A stretch of 64,000 nucleotides of DNA from Parapedobacter lycopersici (GCF_024643285.1 NZ_JAMSLW010000001.1:248001-312000); one strand, 5' to 3'; numbered from the stretch's first letter, positions 52,293 through 62,848 are shown. Numbers and translations are program-made. Notes: generated by a model from the sequence alone, not told the origin.

Positions 52293-54422
52293 TTAAGCAA
52301 TTCCGTCCTGTGGTTTCAGACTGACGGTTTCCTTTTTGTTACCTTCGTAATCGATGCGTACGTGATAAATACTTTTAAGCATCTCCTTGAATATTTCGCT
52401 GATTTCCGTGATATCCTTTAACGTAATATTGCTGTTGATCAATTGCTTCTGAGCCAATTTGGATTCAATAATTTTATCTACCAGATCATTGATGTTCTGT
52501 GCGTTAGGTTCCTTAAGGCTTCGGGACGCGGCTTCCACGGAATCGGCCATCATGAGCACGGCTGTTTCGCGGGAAAAAGGGATGGGACCCGGATAATGGA
52601 AGATGTCCTCATCAACAAACTTTTCCGGAAATGATTTAATGTAAGACTGATAGAAATAATCGACCCGGGTGGTGCCGTGATGTGTACGGATAAAATCGAT
52701 AATCACCTCCGGCAGCTGATTTTTTCTAGCCATTTCCACACCTTTGCTTACGTGTGAAATAATAATCTGTGCACTCTGTTCGAACGAAAGTCCATCATGG
52801 GGATTGTAACCCTTGGTCTGGTTTTCAATGAAATATTGCGGGTTGGCCATCTTGCCGATATCATGATAAAGTGCACCTGCCCTTACCAACAGCGTATTGC
52901 CGCCAATCTTATAGATAGCGGCTTCCGCCAGGTTGGCTACCTGCAGCGAGTGCTGAAAGGTACCCGGCGCTTTATACGACAATTCACGGAGCAGTTTCGA
53001 ATTGCTGTTGGTGAGCTCCATGAGCGTTACATCCGAAATAATACCAAATACCCGTTCAAAAGCATAAATAAGCGGATAGGCCAGCAGGGTAAGCAATACA
53101 CTGAATACAAACGGAGCGATATTCGACCAGTAAATATTATTGAATGACCCGTCGCGCATCAGTGCCATGCCGAGATAAGCGGTCAGGTAGGTCCCGAGAA
53201 TGATTGCCGAAGAGATGAGAAACTGTTCTCTTTTCACCAGCGTCTTGATGCTGTAAATGGCTACCATGCCTGTAGACAGCTGAAGGAATACAAATTCAAA
53301 GCTGTTGGGGACAAAAAAAGCGGCAAGCAGCACCATCAGCAGGTGAATGTTCAGGGCCAGCCGGGTATCGAAGAGTATGCGGATGATGATGGGAACAATA
53401 CAATACGGGATATAATAGAGGCTGGGCAATTTGATTTTAATGGCCCAGGACAGCGCCAGCAACATGCCTGTTATAGCAATCAGGATTAGGAAAATTAGCC
53501 GGTTATTGTGGTAAATATCCTTCCTGAACAAATAGATAAATACGAAGAGCAAAGAAACCACCAGGCCAACGAGGAAAAACTGACCCAGCACCACCAGTGT
53601 CCAGTTCCCGCCGATACGTGCTTCCTCTTCATAGGCTTTTCGCAGGGACTCGATTTTCTGATAGACTTCGTTATTAATGGTTGTACCATTGGCCACGATC
53701 AACTCGCCGCGTTGTACCATGCCCCGTGTGGTTGAGATATTTGCCAAGGCATCTTCCTCCAGCCGTGCCGTAAGCGGTTCGTTAAACAGGTAATTCAGGG
53801 TAATGTAGTTGCTGACGGCATCAACCAGCCAGTCCTTATGCCCGATAGCCGACCGGTTGCCGATCGTTTTGCGGGCGTATTCCATCGCCGTTTCCACGGT
53901 AAACACTTCGGCGGTATTGCGCTGGGTGGCTACGTTATCCGTAAGTAGCGTAAAATTATAATTGGGACGGTCGCTCTGAAATTTGTTGTTCAGCGCAATG
54001 ACCCCGCGTTTATAAATGTCCGAAAGCAACTGCCTGCCCACCTGTTCGTAAGTCGCCATGTTTTCATCCAGGGTATCGAGTCCGGCTGTCTGCCATCGTT
54101 CCGGAAGCGCCGTTTCGAACTGGGCAAGCTGCTGCTCGGCCACCTGGGTGTTTTGATTATAGATTGGATAAATGGACTTCAGGATGTTTTCGCGGTCTTT
54201 ATCCAGTTCCGACTGTGTTTTGAGAATAGAGAAATTGTAAGGCGAAACCAGGTCTTCGTGCATCCACACCTTACCCTTCTCAAATTCATAGCGGAAACGT
54301 GGCTGTTTGGGCAGAAACATCGTGATCAGCACCACGCTGGCCAGCATCATTCCATACCGGAACACCGGCGCATATTTTCCACCTTTATAACCCGACTTAT
54401 ACTTTATTTTTAATCGTGCCAC
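52293..54422 (-). CDS. 7TM HD family phosphohydrolase (PgpH-type c-di-AMP phosphodiesterase)
   Basis: Membrane protein of 709 residues. After one N-terminal helix there is a large extracytoplasmic domain (7TMR-HDED, about residues 55-280), then six or seven transmembrane helices (about 285-470) and a C-terminal cytoplasmic HD domain. Metal ligands are seen in HSLQVANLAEAA, ALYHDIGKM, ISHVSKGVEMA and RTHHGTTRVDYF. The family includes Listeria PgpH, which degrades c-di-AMP. No diadenylate cyclase gene lies in the window, so the nucleotide is inferred. Single-gene unit. Confidence 0.92.
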   Translation of the reverse strand: MARLKIKYKSGYKGGKYAPVFRYGMMLASVVLITMFLPKQPRFRYEFEKGKVWMHEDLVSPYNFSILKTQSELDKDRENILKSIYPIYNQNTQVAEQQLAQFETALPERWQTAGLDTLDENMATYEQVGRQLLSDIYKRGVIALNNKFQSDRPNYNFTLLTDNVATQRNTAEVFTVETAMEYARKTIGNRSAIGHKDWLVDAVSNYITLNYLFNEPLTARLEEDALANISTTRGMVQRGELIVANGTTINNEVYQKIESLRKAYEEEARIGGNWTLVVLGQFFLVGLVVSLLFVFIYLFRKDIYHNNRLIFLILIAITGMLLALSWAIKIKLPSLYYIPYCIVPIIIRILFDTRLALNIHLLMVLLAAFFVPNSFEFVFLQLSTGMVAIYSIKTLVKREQFLISSAIILGTYLTAYLGMALMRDGSFNNIYWSNIAPFVFSVLLTLLAYPLIYAFERVFGIISDVTLMELTNSNSKLLRELSYKAPGTFQHSLQVANLAEAAIYKIGGNTLLVRAGALYHDIGKMANPQYFIENQTKGYNPHDGLSFEQSAQIIISHVSKGVEMARKNQLPEVIIDFIRTHHGTTRVDYFYQSYIKSFPEKFVDEDIFHYPGPIPFSRETAVLMMADSVEAASRSLKEPNAQNINDLVDKIIESKLAQKQLINSNITLKDITEISEIFKEMLKSIYHVRIDYEGNKKETVSLKPQDGIA

Positions 54423-54619
54423 TGCGTTATATTTAACTCAAACCTAAGTAAAAAATCCCAATTCCCCTGTCTCATCCGGGCGCTTGGCATACAAATGTAC
54501 AAAAACGGTGCATATCAGGCCGATCGTTTTCCGGCCGGATTTCACGATATCATCAATGAAACTTAACAATAAGTTATTATGACGCCCGTATCTTAGTGAC
54601 AATGTATAAATTAAGTGTC

Positions 54620-54826
54620 ATGGCAAAATCAACCATTGAAATCACGGAAAAGGAATACCTGATCAAATTGAATAAATCAGAGTTTGAGTATCCGCTTGTT
54701 AGAAGGCTGTTAAACAAATTGTTAAACGGAAGCCTTCAACGGGAATTAGGTTATTCTGAAGATGAAATTACCGCCCGGTATGCGCCCGAACTGTGTGAAC
54801 GGTTCGACCTGCTTCACGATAAATAA
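54620..54826 (+). CDS. Hypothetical small protein
   Basis: Acidic-basic mixed protein of 68 residues from ATG 54620 (MAKSTIEITEKEYLIKLNKS). Starts at ATG 54602 or GTG 54596 are also in frame, but the region before 54602 looks like a promoter (TATCTTAG at 54589-54596). Mainly helical (SEFEYPLVRRLLNKLLNGS). No family recognised, no signal peptide or helix-turn-helix. The ORF is short but flanked by normal intergenic spacing upstream of rpe. Confidence 0.6.
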   Translation: MAKSTIEITEKEYLIKLNKSEFEYPLVRRLLNKLLNGSLQRELGYSEDEITARYAPELCERFDLLHDK

Positions 54827-54932
54827 CGGCGTTTATTTCCATTTTACATGGTCAGCGCCGGGTATCCGGCACATGTGGTGCAATTACAGGGATTGTTGCG
54901 ATGTCTTTGAAATGAAATCCTTTCGGAATCGC

Positions 54933-54940
54933 TATATTTG
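54933..54940 (+). promoter_or_regulatory. -7 box of the rpe promoter
   Basis: TATATTTG matches TAnnTTTG and lies 15 nt before the rpe ATG. TTG at 54907-54909 is 23 nt upstream, slightly longer than the usual spacing. Confidence 0.5.
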
Positions 54941-54955
54941 TAAAAAAAATACCAC

Positions 54956-55636
54956 ATGTCCAAACACAAACACCTTGTAGCCCCTTCCATACTTTCCGCA
55001 GATTTCGCCCATTTATACGATGATATTGCCATGGTTAACCAAAGCGAGGCAGACTGGTTCCATATCGATATCATGGATGGTGTTTTCGTTCCGAATATTT
55101 CGTTCGGATTTCCGGTGCTTGCCTCCATCGAGCACTATGCGAAAAAGCCGCTGGATGTTCACCTGATGATCGTGGAGCCGGACCGTTACATCAATCAGTT
55201 TAAGGAAGCCGGGGCGGACCATATCACGGTACACGCGGAAGCGTGCACGCACCTTCACCGTACGGTTCACGCCATCAGGGATCTGGGGTGTCTGGCAGGT
55301 GTGGCGATCAATCCCCATACGCCTGTTTCCCAGCTTTATGAAATTATTGAAGATATTGACCTGGTTTGCGTGATGGCAGTTAATCCGGGGTTCGGCGGAC
55401 AGAAATTCATTGAAGGTACTTATCGGAAAATCCGGGAACTGCGTGCACTGGCCGCCGACCGGAATGAACGCCTGCTAATTGAAGTGGATGGCGGGGTTAA
55501 CGATCACAATGCGCTGGCGCTGCTAAAAGCCGGAGCAGATGTGCTGGTAGCGGGGAATTATGTGTTTGCCGCTAAAAATCCGGCGCATGCGATTGCAGAA
55601 CTGAAAAAAATCACACCAAAGCTGATATCCGTTTAG
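54956..55636 (+). CDS. rpe: Ribulose-phosphate 3-epimerase
   Basis: TIM-barrel enzyme of the pentose phosphate pathway that interconverts ribulose 5-phosphate and xylulose 5-phosphate. The 226-residue protein shows VAPSILSADFAHL at the start, HIDIMDGVFVPNISFG with the metal-binding His and Asp, LDVHLMIVEPD, and MAVNPGFGGQKFI. The second catalytic Asp is in IEVDGGV. All expected residues are present. Single gene. Confidence 0.96.
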   Translation: MSKHKHLVAPSILSADFAHLYDDIAMVNQSEADWFHIDIMDGVFVPNISFGFPVLASIEHYAKKPLDVHLMIVEPDRYINQFKEAGADHITVHAEACTHLHRTVHAIRDLGCLAGVAINPHTPVSQLYEIIEDIDLVCVMAVNPGFGGQKFIEGTYRKIRELRALAADRNERLLIEVDGGVNDHNALALLKAGADVLVAGNYVFAAKNPAHAIAELKKITPKLISV

Positions 55637-55760
55637 CTTTTTATATGACAGCCCCGGGGTGGTTGCATGCCGGCGACGGAACACCGCAACTGCTTTGACA
55701 GGCCACGTTTCTGTTGGTAATTTGGAATATTTCCAAATTAAATGGCGTTAACTGGCATTA

Positions 55761-55791
55761 TTGCTAAAACATGGTTTTTTTCGTAAATTCG
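55761..55791 (+). promoter_or_regulatory. Promoter of the aconitase gene
   Basis: TTG (55761-55763), a 20-nt spacer and TAAATTCG (55784-55791, one mismatch to TAnnTTTG). It leaves an 80-nt leader before ATG 55872. The rest of the gap after rpe shows no gene. Confidence 0.5.
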
Positions 55792-55871
55792 CAACAATTT
55801 AAAAAAACGGCAGGGTGCGAGCCCGGATGCCGTCGTTTGAATAGGTATTCACTTCATAAATTTTATAATAA

Positions 55872-58142
55872 ATGGCATTTGATATCGATATGATCAAGAA
55901 GGTCTACGCCCAGTACGGGGAGCGGATTGCCGCCGCCCGTAAAGTGGTGGACAGACCCTTAACCTTAACAGAGAAAATTTTATATACACACTTATGGAAC
56001 GGCAATGCGGCACAGGGTTATGACCGGGGTGTTTCGTATGTTGATTTCGCTCCTGACCGGGTAGCCATGCAGGATGCTACGGCCCAGATGGCATTACTGC
56101 AGTTCATGCAGGCCGGCCGTCCTAAAGTGGCTGTACCGTCTACCGTGCACTGCGATCACCTGATCCGGGCCAAAGAAGGTGCTGAACAGGACCTGGCGGT
56201 AGCCACCACCGAGAGCAGGGAAGTGTTTGATTTTCTCGCGTCCGTATCCAACAAATACGGTATCGGCTTCTGGAAGCCGGGCGCGGGAATCATCCATCAG
56301 GTTGTATTGGAGAACTATGCGTTCCCGGGCGGCATGATGATCGGTACCGATTCGCATACGGTTAATGCCGGCGGACTTGGTATGCTGGCCATTGGTGTCG
56401 GGGGCGCGGATGCCTGCGACGTAATGGCGGGCCTGCCGTGGGAACTTAAGTTTCCCAAGCTGATCGGCGTGAAATTAACGGGTAAACTGAACGGCTGGAC
56501 AGCACCCAAAGACGTTATCCTCAAAGTGGCCGGTATCCTTACAGTAAAAGGCGGTACGGGCTGTATCGTGGAGTATTTCGGCGAAGGTGCCCGTTCCATG
56601 TCATGTACCGGAAAAGGAACCATCTGTAACATGGGTGCTGAAATCGGAGCTACAACCTCTACGTTTGGCTACGATGAATCCATGGAACGCTACCTGCGGG
56701 CCACTAACCGCGCCGACGTAGCTGACGCGGCAAATGCCGTTAAAGAACACCTGACGGCAGATCCGGAAGTTTACGCTGATCCGGAAAATTATTTTGATCA
56801 GGTGATTGAAATTAACCTTTCGGAACTGGAGCCACACCTGAACGGGCCGTTTACTCCGGACCTGGCAACTCCAGTATCTAAGATGAAAGAAGTGGCTGCA
56901 CAACATGGCTGGCCGCTGAAAGTAGAGTGGGGGTTAATCGGGTCCTGTACCAACTCCTCCTATGAGGATCTGTCGCGTGCTGCTTCAGTAGCCCGTCAGG
57001 CGGTCGAAAAAGGACTGGTTACCAAGGCTGAGTTTGGTATCAACCCCGGATCGGAACAAGTGCGTTATACGGCAGAACGGGATGGACTGCTTGATACGTT
57101 TACCGACCTGGACGCTACAATTTTTACCAATGCCTGTGGACCCTGTATCGGCATGTGGGCACGTGTAGGCGCTGAAAAAGCGGAAAAGAATACCATAGTA
57201 CACTCCTTCAACCGGAACTTTGCCAAACGTGCAGACGGCAATCCCAATACATATGCGTTTGTGGCTTCACCGGAACTGGTGGCTGCAATTGCTATTTCGG
57301 GTGACTTGTCATTCAACCCGCTGACCGATACCCTGGTCAACGATAAAGGCGAATCTGTAAAATTGGATCCACCTGTCGGTGATGAATTGCCGCAAAAAGG
57401 ATTTGACGTCGAGGACCCGGGATACCAGGCACCGGCAGCGGATGGCAGCAGCGTAGAAGTTGTTGTTGCTCCCACATCGGACCGTCTGCAGCTGCTTGAT
57501 CCTTTTGCGCCATGGGAAGGTACCGACTTATCCGGATTGAAACTGCTGATTAAAGCCAAAGGAAAATGTACGACAGACCATATTTCCATGGCCGGCCCGT
57601 GGCTGAAATACCGGGGTCATCTGGATAATATCTCCAATAACCTGCTGATCGGTGCGGTGAACTACTTCAACGACAAAACCGACGCTGTAAAAAATCAGTT
57701 ATCCGGTGAATACGGTGCAGTACCTGCTACACAGCGGGCGTACAAGGCTGCTGGTATCGGCTCTATTGTTGTCGGTGATGAAAACTACGGAGAAGGCTCA
57801 TCACGTGAGCACGCAGCCATGGAGCCGCGGCACCTGGGTGTGCGGGCAGTACTGGTGAAATCGTTTGCCCGTATCCACGAAACCAACCTGAAAAAACAGG
57901 GGATGCTGGCGCTGACCTTTGCCAACAAGGAGGATTATGATAAAGTACAGGAAGACGATTCCATCGATATTATTGGCCTCACCGGATTCGCACCGGATAC
58001 GCCGTTGACGGTCGTGCTGCATCATGCGGACGGTACCCGGGACGAGATTACGGTAAACCATAGCTATAACGAACAGCAAATCGGCTGGTTCAAAGCAGGC
58101 GGTGCACTGAATATCATCCGTCAGGGGCTGACAGCCAATTAA
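55872..58142 (+). CDS. Aconitate hydratase (mitochondrial type)
   Basis: TCA-cycle enzyme interconverting citrate and isocitrate with a 4Fe-4S cluster. The 756-residue protein is of the eukaryotic-mitochondrial type usual in Bacteroidota. It has [24 protein letters not shown], the first cluster cysteine in [11 protein letters not shown] near residue 358 and the other two in [10 protein letters not shown] near 420. The C-terminal swivelling domain has [15 protein letters not shown]. The length is normal and all catalytic residues visible are intact. A rho-independent terminator follows. Confidence 0.96.
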   Translation: MAFDIDMIKKVYAQYGERIAAARKVVDRPLTLTEKILYTHLWNGNAAQGYDRGVSYVDFAPDRVAMQDATAQMALLQFMQAGRPKVAVPSTVHCDHLIRAKEGAEQDLAVATTESREVFDFLASVSNKYGIGFWKPGAGIIHQVVLENYAFPGGMMIGTDSHTVNAGGLGMLAIGVGGADACDVMAGLPWELKFPKLIGVKLTGKLNGWTAPKDVILKVAGILTVKGGTGCIVEYFGEGARSMSCTGKGTICNMGAEIGATTSTFGYDESMERYLRATNRADVADAANAVKEHLTADPEVYADPENYFDQVIEINLSELEPHLNGPFTPDLATPVSKMKEVAAQHGWPLKVEWGLIGSCTNSSYEDLSRAASVARQAVEKGLVTKAEFGINPGSEQVRYTAERDGLLDTFTDLDATIFTNACGPCIGMWARVGAEKAEKNTIVHSFNRNFAKRADGNPNTYAFVASPELVAAIAISGDLSFNPLTDTLVNDKGESVKLDPPVGDELPQKGFDVEDPGYQAPAADGSSVEVVVAPTSDRLQLLDPFAPWEGTDLSGLKLLIKAKGKCTTDHISMAGPWLKYRGHLDNISNNLLIGAVNYFNDKTDAVKNQLSGEYGAVPATQRAYKAAGIGSIVVGDENYGEGSSREHAAMEPRHLGVRAVLVKSFARIHETNLKKQGMLALTFANKEDYDKVQEDDSIDIIGLTGFAPDTPLTVVLHHADGTRDEITVNHSYNEQQIGWFKAGGALNIIRQGLTAN

Positions 58143-58166
58143 CCCCATTCATTAACTAAACTAAAC

Positions 58167-58203
58167 AAAGCCGCCCTACGGATAAAACCCGGGGCGGCTT
58201 TTT
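58167..58203 (+). terminator. Rho-independent terminator after aconitase
   Basis: AAAGCCGCCC (58167-58176) pairs with GGGCGGCTTT (58192-58201), followed by TT. It starts 25 nt after the aconitase stop codon. Confidence 0.8.
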
Positions 58204-58207
58204 CCGT

Positions 58208-59056
58208 TTATGCCGTTAACCAGTCTGTTAATGAAAAGGTGCTTTTGAGCCGGTATCCCTTTTCCATGGACAGGATGGAGCAGCATTCATGGACCGGGTC
58301 GTGTTCCAGAAACAGCGCGTAATCACCGTCCACGGCTTCCTGCCAGAAACGTTTTCGTTCTTCCATGGTGGTGAGGGGCCTAACATCGTAACTCATTACA
58401 TAAGGTAATGGAATATGCCCCGCGGAAGGCAGTAAATCGGCCATATAAAGCAATGTCTTTCCGTTGTAGTTAATCTGCGGGAGCATCATCGCATCCGTAT
58501 GACCATAGACGAAGCGGACCACGATATGTTCCGAAAACCGGATGCCGTCTTCCACGTCGATGAAGCTGAGTTTTCCGCTTTCGTAAATGGGCAGGATATT
58601 TTCCTGCAGGAATGATGGCTTTTCCCGGTGGTTGGGAAATAACGCCCATTCCCAGTGCTTTTTATTGCTCCAGTAAATCGCATTCTTAAAGGCCGGAACC
58701 AGCCTGTCGCCGTCGCGGATAATCGCACCCCCTACGTGGTCAAAATGAAGGTGGGTGAGGAACACATCTGTAATGTCGTCACGGTGGAAACCATGGGCAG
58801 CCAGTGAGCCGTCGAGCGTGGCATCGCCATGACGGTAATAGTGGCTGAAAAATTTTTCGTCCTGTTTATCGCCAAGCCCGGTGTCGACCAGTATCAGTCG
58901 GCCGTCGTCTTCAATGAGCAATAAACGGGCAGCCCAGGTGCACATATTCCGTTCGTCGGCCGGGTTGGTACGCTGCCATATGGATTTGGGAACCACGCCG
59001 AACATAGCGCCGCCATCGAGCTTGAACAATCCGGTATCGATAGGGTATAATTTCAT
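58208..59056 (-). CDS. MBL-fold metallo-hydrolase
   Basis: Metallo-beta-lactamase-fold protein of 282 residues with no signal peptide. The metal-binding motif is THLHFDHVGGA (H-x-H-x-D-H), then GHTDAM as the next ligand region. The layout resembles the AHL-lactonase or glyoxalase-like groups, and the true substrate is unknown. It converges on the aconitase terminator. Confidence 0.9.
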   Translation of the reverse strand: MKLYPIDTGLFKLDGGAMFGVVPKSIWQRTNPADERNMCTWAARLLLIEDDGRLILVDTGLGDKQDEKFFSHYYRHGDATLDGSLAAHGFHRDDITDVFLTHLHFDHVGGAIIRDGDRLVPAFKNAIYWSNKKHWEWALFPNHREKPSFLQENILPIYESGKLSFIDVEDGIRFSEHIVVRFVYGHTDAMMLPQINYNGKTLLYMADLLPSAGHIPLPYVMSYDVRPLTTMEERKRFWQEAVDGDYALFLEHDPVHECCSILSMEKGYRLKSTFSLTDWLTA

Positions 59057-59247
59057 ACGTGTTATAGCTGATGTAAAATGTTAAAGGTAGCGATTACCCA
59101 CCGTAATGAAAATACCCCGGTCGCAAAATATTCCCCATCCGGCTAAATCGTTAAACAGTTCTGTATGTCAGTCCGTTAACTTAGTGTAAGTTTTACAACT
59201 TATTGATTTTCAGTGTATTTTACTTTTTTATATGTGTTTTTAATCCC

Positions 59248-59255
59248 TACATTTG
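59248..59255 (+). promoter_or_regulatory. -7 box of pckA
   Basis: TACATTTG matches TAnnTTTG and lies 34 nt before the pckA ATG. The -33 region is a T tract (TACTTTTTTA) without a clean TTG. Confidence 0.45.
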
Positions 59256-59289
59256 TCGCGTTAAACCAATATAAACCAAACAGATTGTT

Positions 59290-60888
59290 ATGAATTCGCT
59301 TGAAACTGTAATGCCGGATTTAACCTATCTTTTTATTAACGAAAACGCAACCGTACACTATCAAAAAGAGGTGGCCGAACTGGTGGAAACTGCCATTTTA
59401 AATCAGGAAGGCCACCTGACCCATACCGGCGCGCTGGCGGCCGATACCGGTTATTTTACCGGCCGGGCACCAAAGGACCGGTTTATCGTTTATGACGACC
59501 TGACAAAGGATGAAATATGGTGGGGGCCCGTTAACCAGCCCATCTCCGCGGATTCAGCCGGTACCCTGCTTGAGCAGGTGGGCGCTTACCTGGGCGAAAG
59601 GGAGCTGTATGTCCGCGATGGATTGGCCGTTTCCGATCCGGACCACTGCGTCAGTATCCGTGCTATAACGGAAACGGCGTTTCAGAACATCTTTGTCAAT
59701 AACCTGTTTATCCGACCCGGAACCGCAGATGTAAACGCACGGCCCGATTGGTCCATTCTGGCAGCGCCGGGATTCCGCTGCCCGAATCCGGAACAGTATG
59801 GCCTGCGCCAATCCAATTTCGTGATTATTGATTTTACCAGGCAGGTGATCCTGATCGCCGGAACGGCTTACACCGGTGAAATCAAGAAAGGCATGTTCTC
59901 CGTGCTGAATTTTATCCTGCCACTCCGGAAACGGATCCTGCCGATGCACTGTTCGGCCAATACAGACACTTCAGGGAGTACCGCACTTTTCTTTGGCCTG
60001 TCCGGTACGGGGAAAACCACCCTGTCCGCCGATCACGACCGGTTATTGGTCGGGGATGATGAACACGGATGGGATGCCGGGGGCATTTTTAATTTCGAAG
60101 GCGGCTGTTATGCCAAATGCGTCGGACTCGACCGAACCCGGGAACCGGAAATATTCGATGCAATCCGTTTCGGCGCGCTGCTCGAAAATACGGTCTTTTA
60201 TCCCGGTTCACGTACCCCCGACTATGAAAACACCACCAAGACGGAAAATACCCGCGTGGCATATCCGATTGAACACATTGCAGGCAGCGTGCGCTCGGGA
60301 CGGGCACCGGCTCCGAAGAACATCTTTTTTCTTACGGCTGATGCATTCGGTGTTATCCCGCCGATATCCCTGCTATCCACCACGCAGGCCATGTACCATT
60401 TTATATCCGGTTATACAGCGAAGGTTGCAGGTACGGAAGTGGATGTTAAAATACCACAAGCGGTCTTCTCTGCCTGCTTTGGCGAAGCATTTCTGCCTTT
60501 GCACCCCGCACATTACGCCGAATTGCTTCGCGGACGGCTTACCGGAACGGACATCCGGGTGTGGCTGGTCAATACCGGATGGATTGCCGGGCCTTACGGC
60601 GTAGGCAGGCGTATTAAGCTGGACTACACCCGGGCCATGGTCAGGGCCGCGCTGGCAGGTTCATTACATGATGCGGCCTTCCGCACCCACCCGGTATTTA
60701 AATTGCAATACCCCACGGCATGCCCCGGTGTACCGGATGCGATCATGGACCCCGTGAGCCTGTGGGCGAATGATACGGCTTATTATGCGCAGGCAAACAG
60801 ACTGGCTGCACTGTTTGTTGAAAATTTTAAAAAATTTGAGACGGCAGTAAGCGCCGACGTACGGGCAGCCGGACCGTACATCCCATAG
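59290..60888 (+). CDS. pckA: Phosphoenolpyruvate carboxykinase (ATP)
   Basis: First committed step of gluconeogenesis: oxaloacetate + ATP gives PEP + ADP + CO2. The 532-residue protein has RAPKDRFIV, FGLSGTGKTTLS with the P-loop at 236-243, and the metal-binding DDEHGW at 256-261. NFEGGCYAKCV and FFLTADAFGVIPPISLL follow. These define the ATP-dependent type rather than the GTP type. Appears monocistronic, although the next gene is 135 bp further on the same strand. Confidence 0.96.
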   Translation: MNSLETVMPDLTYLFINENATVHYQKEVAELVETAILNQEGHLTHTGALAADTGYFTGRAPKDRFIVYDDLTKDEIWWGPVNQPISADSAGTLLEQVGAYLGERELYVRDGLAVSDPDHCVSIRAITETAFQNIFVNNLFIRPGTADVNARPDWSILAAPGFRCPNPEQYGLRQSNFVIIDFTRQVILIAGTAYTGEIKKGMFSVLNFILPLRKRILPMHCSANTDTSGSTALFFGLSGTGKTTLSADHDRLLVGDDEHGWDAGGIFNFEGGCYAKCVGLDRTREPEIFDAIRFGALLENTVFYPGSRTPDYENTTKTENTRVAYPIEHIAGSVRSGRAPAPKNIFFLTADAFGVIPPISLLSTTQAMYHFISGYTAKVAGTEVDVKIPQAVFSACFGEAFLPLHPAHYAELLRGRLTGTDIRVWLVNTGWIAGPYGVGRRIKLDYTRAMVRAALAGSLHDAAFRTHPVFKLQYPTACPGVPDAIMDPVSLWANDTAYYAQANRLAALFVENFKKFETAVSADVRAAGPYIP

Positions 60889-61023
60889 GATACACAACCG
60901 GCTTATTCGATTGAAATAACACTGAAAATAGTGCAATCGATTGCTTTGTGGAAACATAGTGGTTATTTTTCCGCTTATTTGCATATTGCATCATCAAAGG
61001 AAAAAACCGTTCAGCAGTTTTTT

Positions 61024-62142
61024 ATGAATACACCTGATGCAGCACAATTAGCCCGGCTGGCGAACCAGTTCCGTATGGAGGGAAATGTCCTGGATATCGC
61101 ACCTTTCGGCTCGGGACATATCAATGACACCTACCGGGTAAACACAGACGCAGCTGACAGTTACCTGCTTCAGCGCATAAACCATCATGTGTTCCGGAAT
61201 GTGCCGGCACTGATGGATAATATGGAGCTGGTCACAAGCCACCTGAAACAAAAGTACAGGCTGCTCAATGAAAAAGATCCCGATAGCCGGGTGCTCACGC
61301 TTATCGGGCATGAGTCAGGGAAATCGTTTCATGAGGATGCAGAAGGCAGCTTTTGGCGGATGTTTGTCCTGTTGCCCCACACCCGCAGTTACGACATTGT
61401 GGAAACGCCGCAGCAGGCGCGGGAGGGGGGACGTGCATTCGGCCAGTTCCAGCGGCTGTTGTCCGACCTGGATGCCACACGCATTCACGAGGTGCTTCCT
61501 CATTTTCACCACATCGGCAAGCGGCTGGAACGCCTTGACGAAGCTGTTGCCAAAGATGCTTTCGGCCGGGTGGCTGGCGTGGTGGACGAACTGGCATTTG
61601 TTGCTGCGCGGAAGGATCGCATGCAGACCATTCAGCACATGGCTGCCGAAGGACTGCTGCCATTGCGCATTACCCATAACGACACGAAATTCAATAATGT
61701 ACTGCTGGATGGAAATGATCAGTTCCAATGCGTGATCGACCTGGATACGGTAATGCCTGGATATGTCGCCTGTGATTTCGGGGATGCGATCCGCAGTATC
61801 ATTAACCGGGCGGCAGAGGATGAGGCCGACGTGGAGCGTGTTAAATTGAATATCCCGCTGTTTGAAGCGTATGCCGAAGGGTATTTTGAACAGGCCCATC
61901 ACTTTCTGACATCGCACGAAACGGATTCATTGTTCGCGGGTGTACTGCTCCTCCCGTATATGCAGACCGTGCGGTTTCTGACCGATTTCGTGGAAGGTGA
62001 TCATTATTACAAGATCCATCACGCGCAGCACAACCTGCAGCGCACCCGGGCGCAGCTGCGGCTGGTTGAAGAACTGGAAAAACACGAACCGGAGCTGCGT
62101 GTTATCCTCCAACGGATTGCCGATAAATACCGGAAGAATTAA
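61024..62142 (+). CDS. APH-fold kinase (N-acetylhexosamine kinase-like)
   Basis: Aminoglycoside-phosphotransferase-fold enzyme of 372 residues from ATG 61024. The N-lobe has IAPFGSGHINDTYRV, as in homoserine kinase and N-acetylhexosamine 1-kinase (NahK). The catalytic loop is LRITHNDTKFNNVLLD and the metal-binding segment CVIDLDTVMPG. NahK phosphorylates sugars such as GlcNAc or GalNAc. That role is favoured by the CBM9-like neighbour 14 bp downstream but remains inferred. The frame extends 31 codons upstream of the chosen ATG. Confidence 0.85.
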   Translation: MNTPDAAQLARLANQFRMEGNVLDIAPFGSGHINDTYRVNTDAADSYLLQRINHHVFRNVPALMDNMELVTSHLKQKYRLLNEKDPDSRVLTLIGHESGKSFHEDAEGSFWRMFVLLPHTRSYDIVETPQQAREGGRAFGQFQRLLSDLDATRIHEVLPHFHHIGKRLERLDEAVAKDAFGRVAGVVDELAFVAARKDRMQTIQHMAAEGLLPLRITHNDTKFNNVLLDGNDQFQCVIDLDTVMPGYVACDFGDAIRSIINRAAEDEADVERVKLNIPLFEAYAEGYFEQAHHFLTSHETDSLFAGVLLLPYMQTVRFLTDFVEGDHYYKIHHAQHNLQRTRAQLRLVEELEKHEPELRVILQRIADKYRKN

Positions 62143-62156
62143 ATACTGACTACCAC

Positions 62157-62801
62157 ATGAAAACACTGGTTATTCCGTTTTTGCCGAATGTTGGTTATCG
62201 GTCCGACGAAAAGTCGGTTATGGATGCGTTGGCTCCGCTTACGGCGGTCACATTGGAGGAAGCGCCATGGCCACAATATCCGGATAAACCAGTAGTGCAC
62301 ATGAAAGCAGGCCATACCGGAGACAGTCTGGTCCTGCAGTTCTCAGTCGAAGAAAAATACATCAAGGCCGAATACCGCAACACAAATGACCCGGTACACC
62401 GGGACAGCTGTGTCGAATGTTTCATCGCATTCGATAACCGGCATTATTATAACCTCGAGTTCAATTGCATCGGTACGGCGTTTGCCGGTTACGGCAGTGC
62501 GGATAAATCCACACGTAGAACGCTGCCGAAAAGCACCGTTGAACGGATCAGGACTTACGCCGTCATCAATCCGGACAAGGAAAAGCACCAGCCCGTATCA
62601 TGGCGGCTGCTACTGAATATACCACTGACTGTCTTTGAGGCCAGCGGTATCAGATCCCTTTCGGAAATATCCTGTACGGGTAATTTCTATAAATGCGGGG
62701 ATGGTCTGCCCGAGCCGCATTTCCTGGCATGGAGCCCGATCGCCTATCCTGAACCCAACTTCCACCGGCCCGAAAGTTTCGGAAAACTGTTCTTTTTATA
62801 G
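62157..62801 (+). CDS. Carbohydrate-binding family 9-like protein
   Basis: Beta-sandwich protein of 214 residues without a signal peptide, hence probably cytoplasmic. It resembles the CBM9-like proteins of Bacteroidota: VHMKAGHTGDSLVLQFSVEEKYIKAEYRNTNDPVHRDSCVECFI (partly shown), then NLEFNCIGTAFAGYG and a final FLAWSPI. Function unknown; sugar binding is expected by fold. It follows the kinase by 14 bp and they are probably a two-gene unit. Confidence 0.85.
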   Translation: MKTLVIPFLPNVGYRSDEKSVMDALAPLTAVTLEEAPWPQYPDKPVVHMKAGHTGDSLVLQFSVEEKYIKAEYRNTNDPVHRDSCVECFIAFDNRHYYNLEFNCIGTAFAGYGSADKSTRRTLPKSTVERIRTYAVINPDKEKHQPVSWRLLLNIPLTVFEASGIRSLSEISCTGNFYKCGDGLPEPHFLAWSPIAYPEPNFHRPESFGKLFFL

Positions 62802-62848
62802 GATAAGCATGCCATCCGCGATGCCTGTTCCGAAAAGCCAAAATATTA

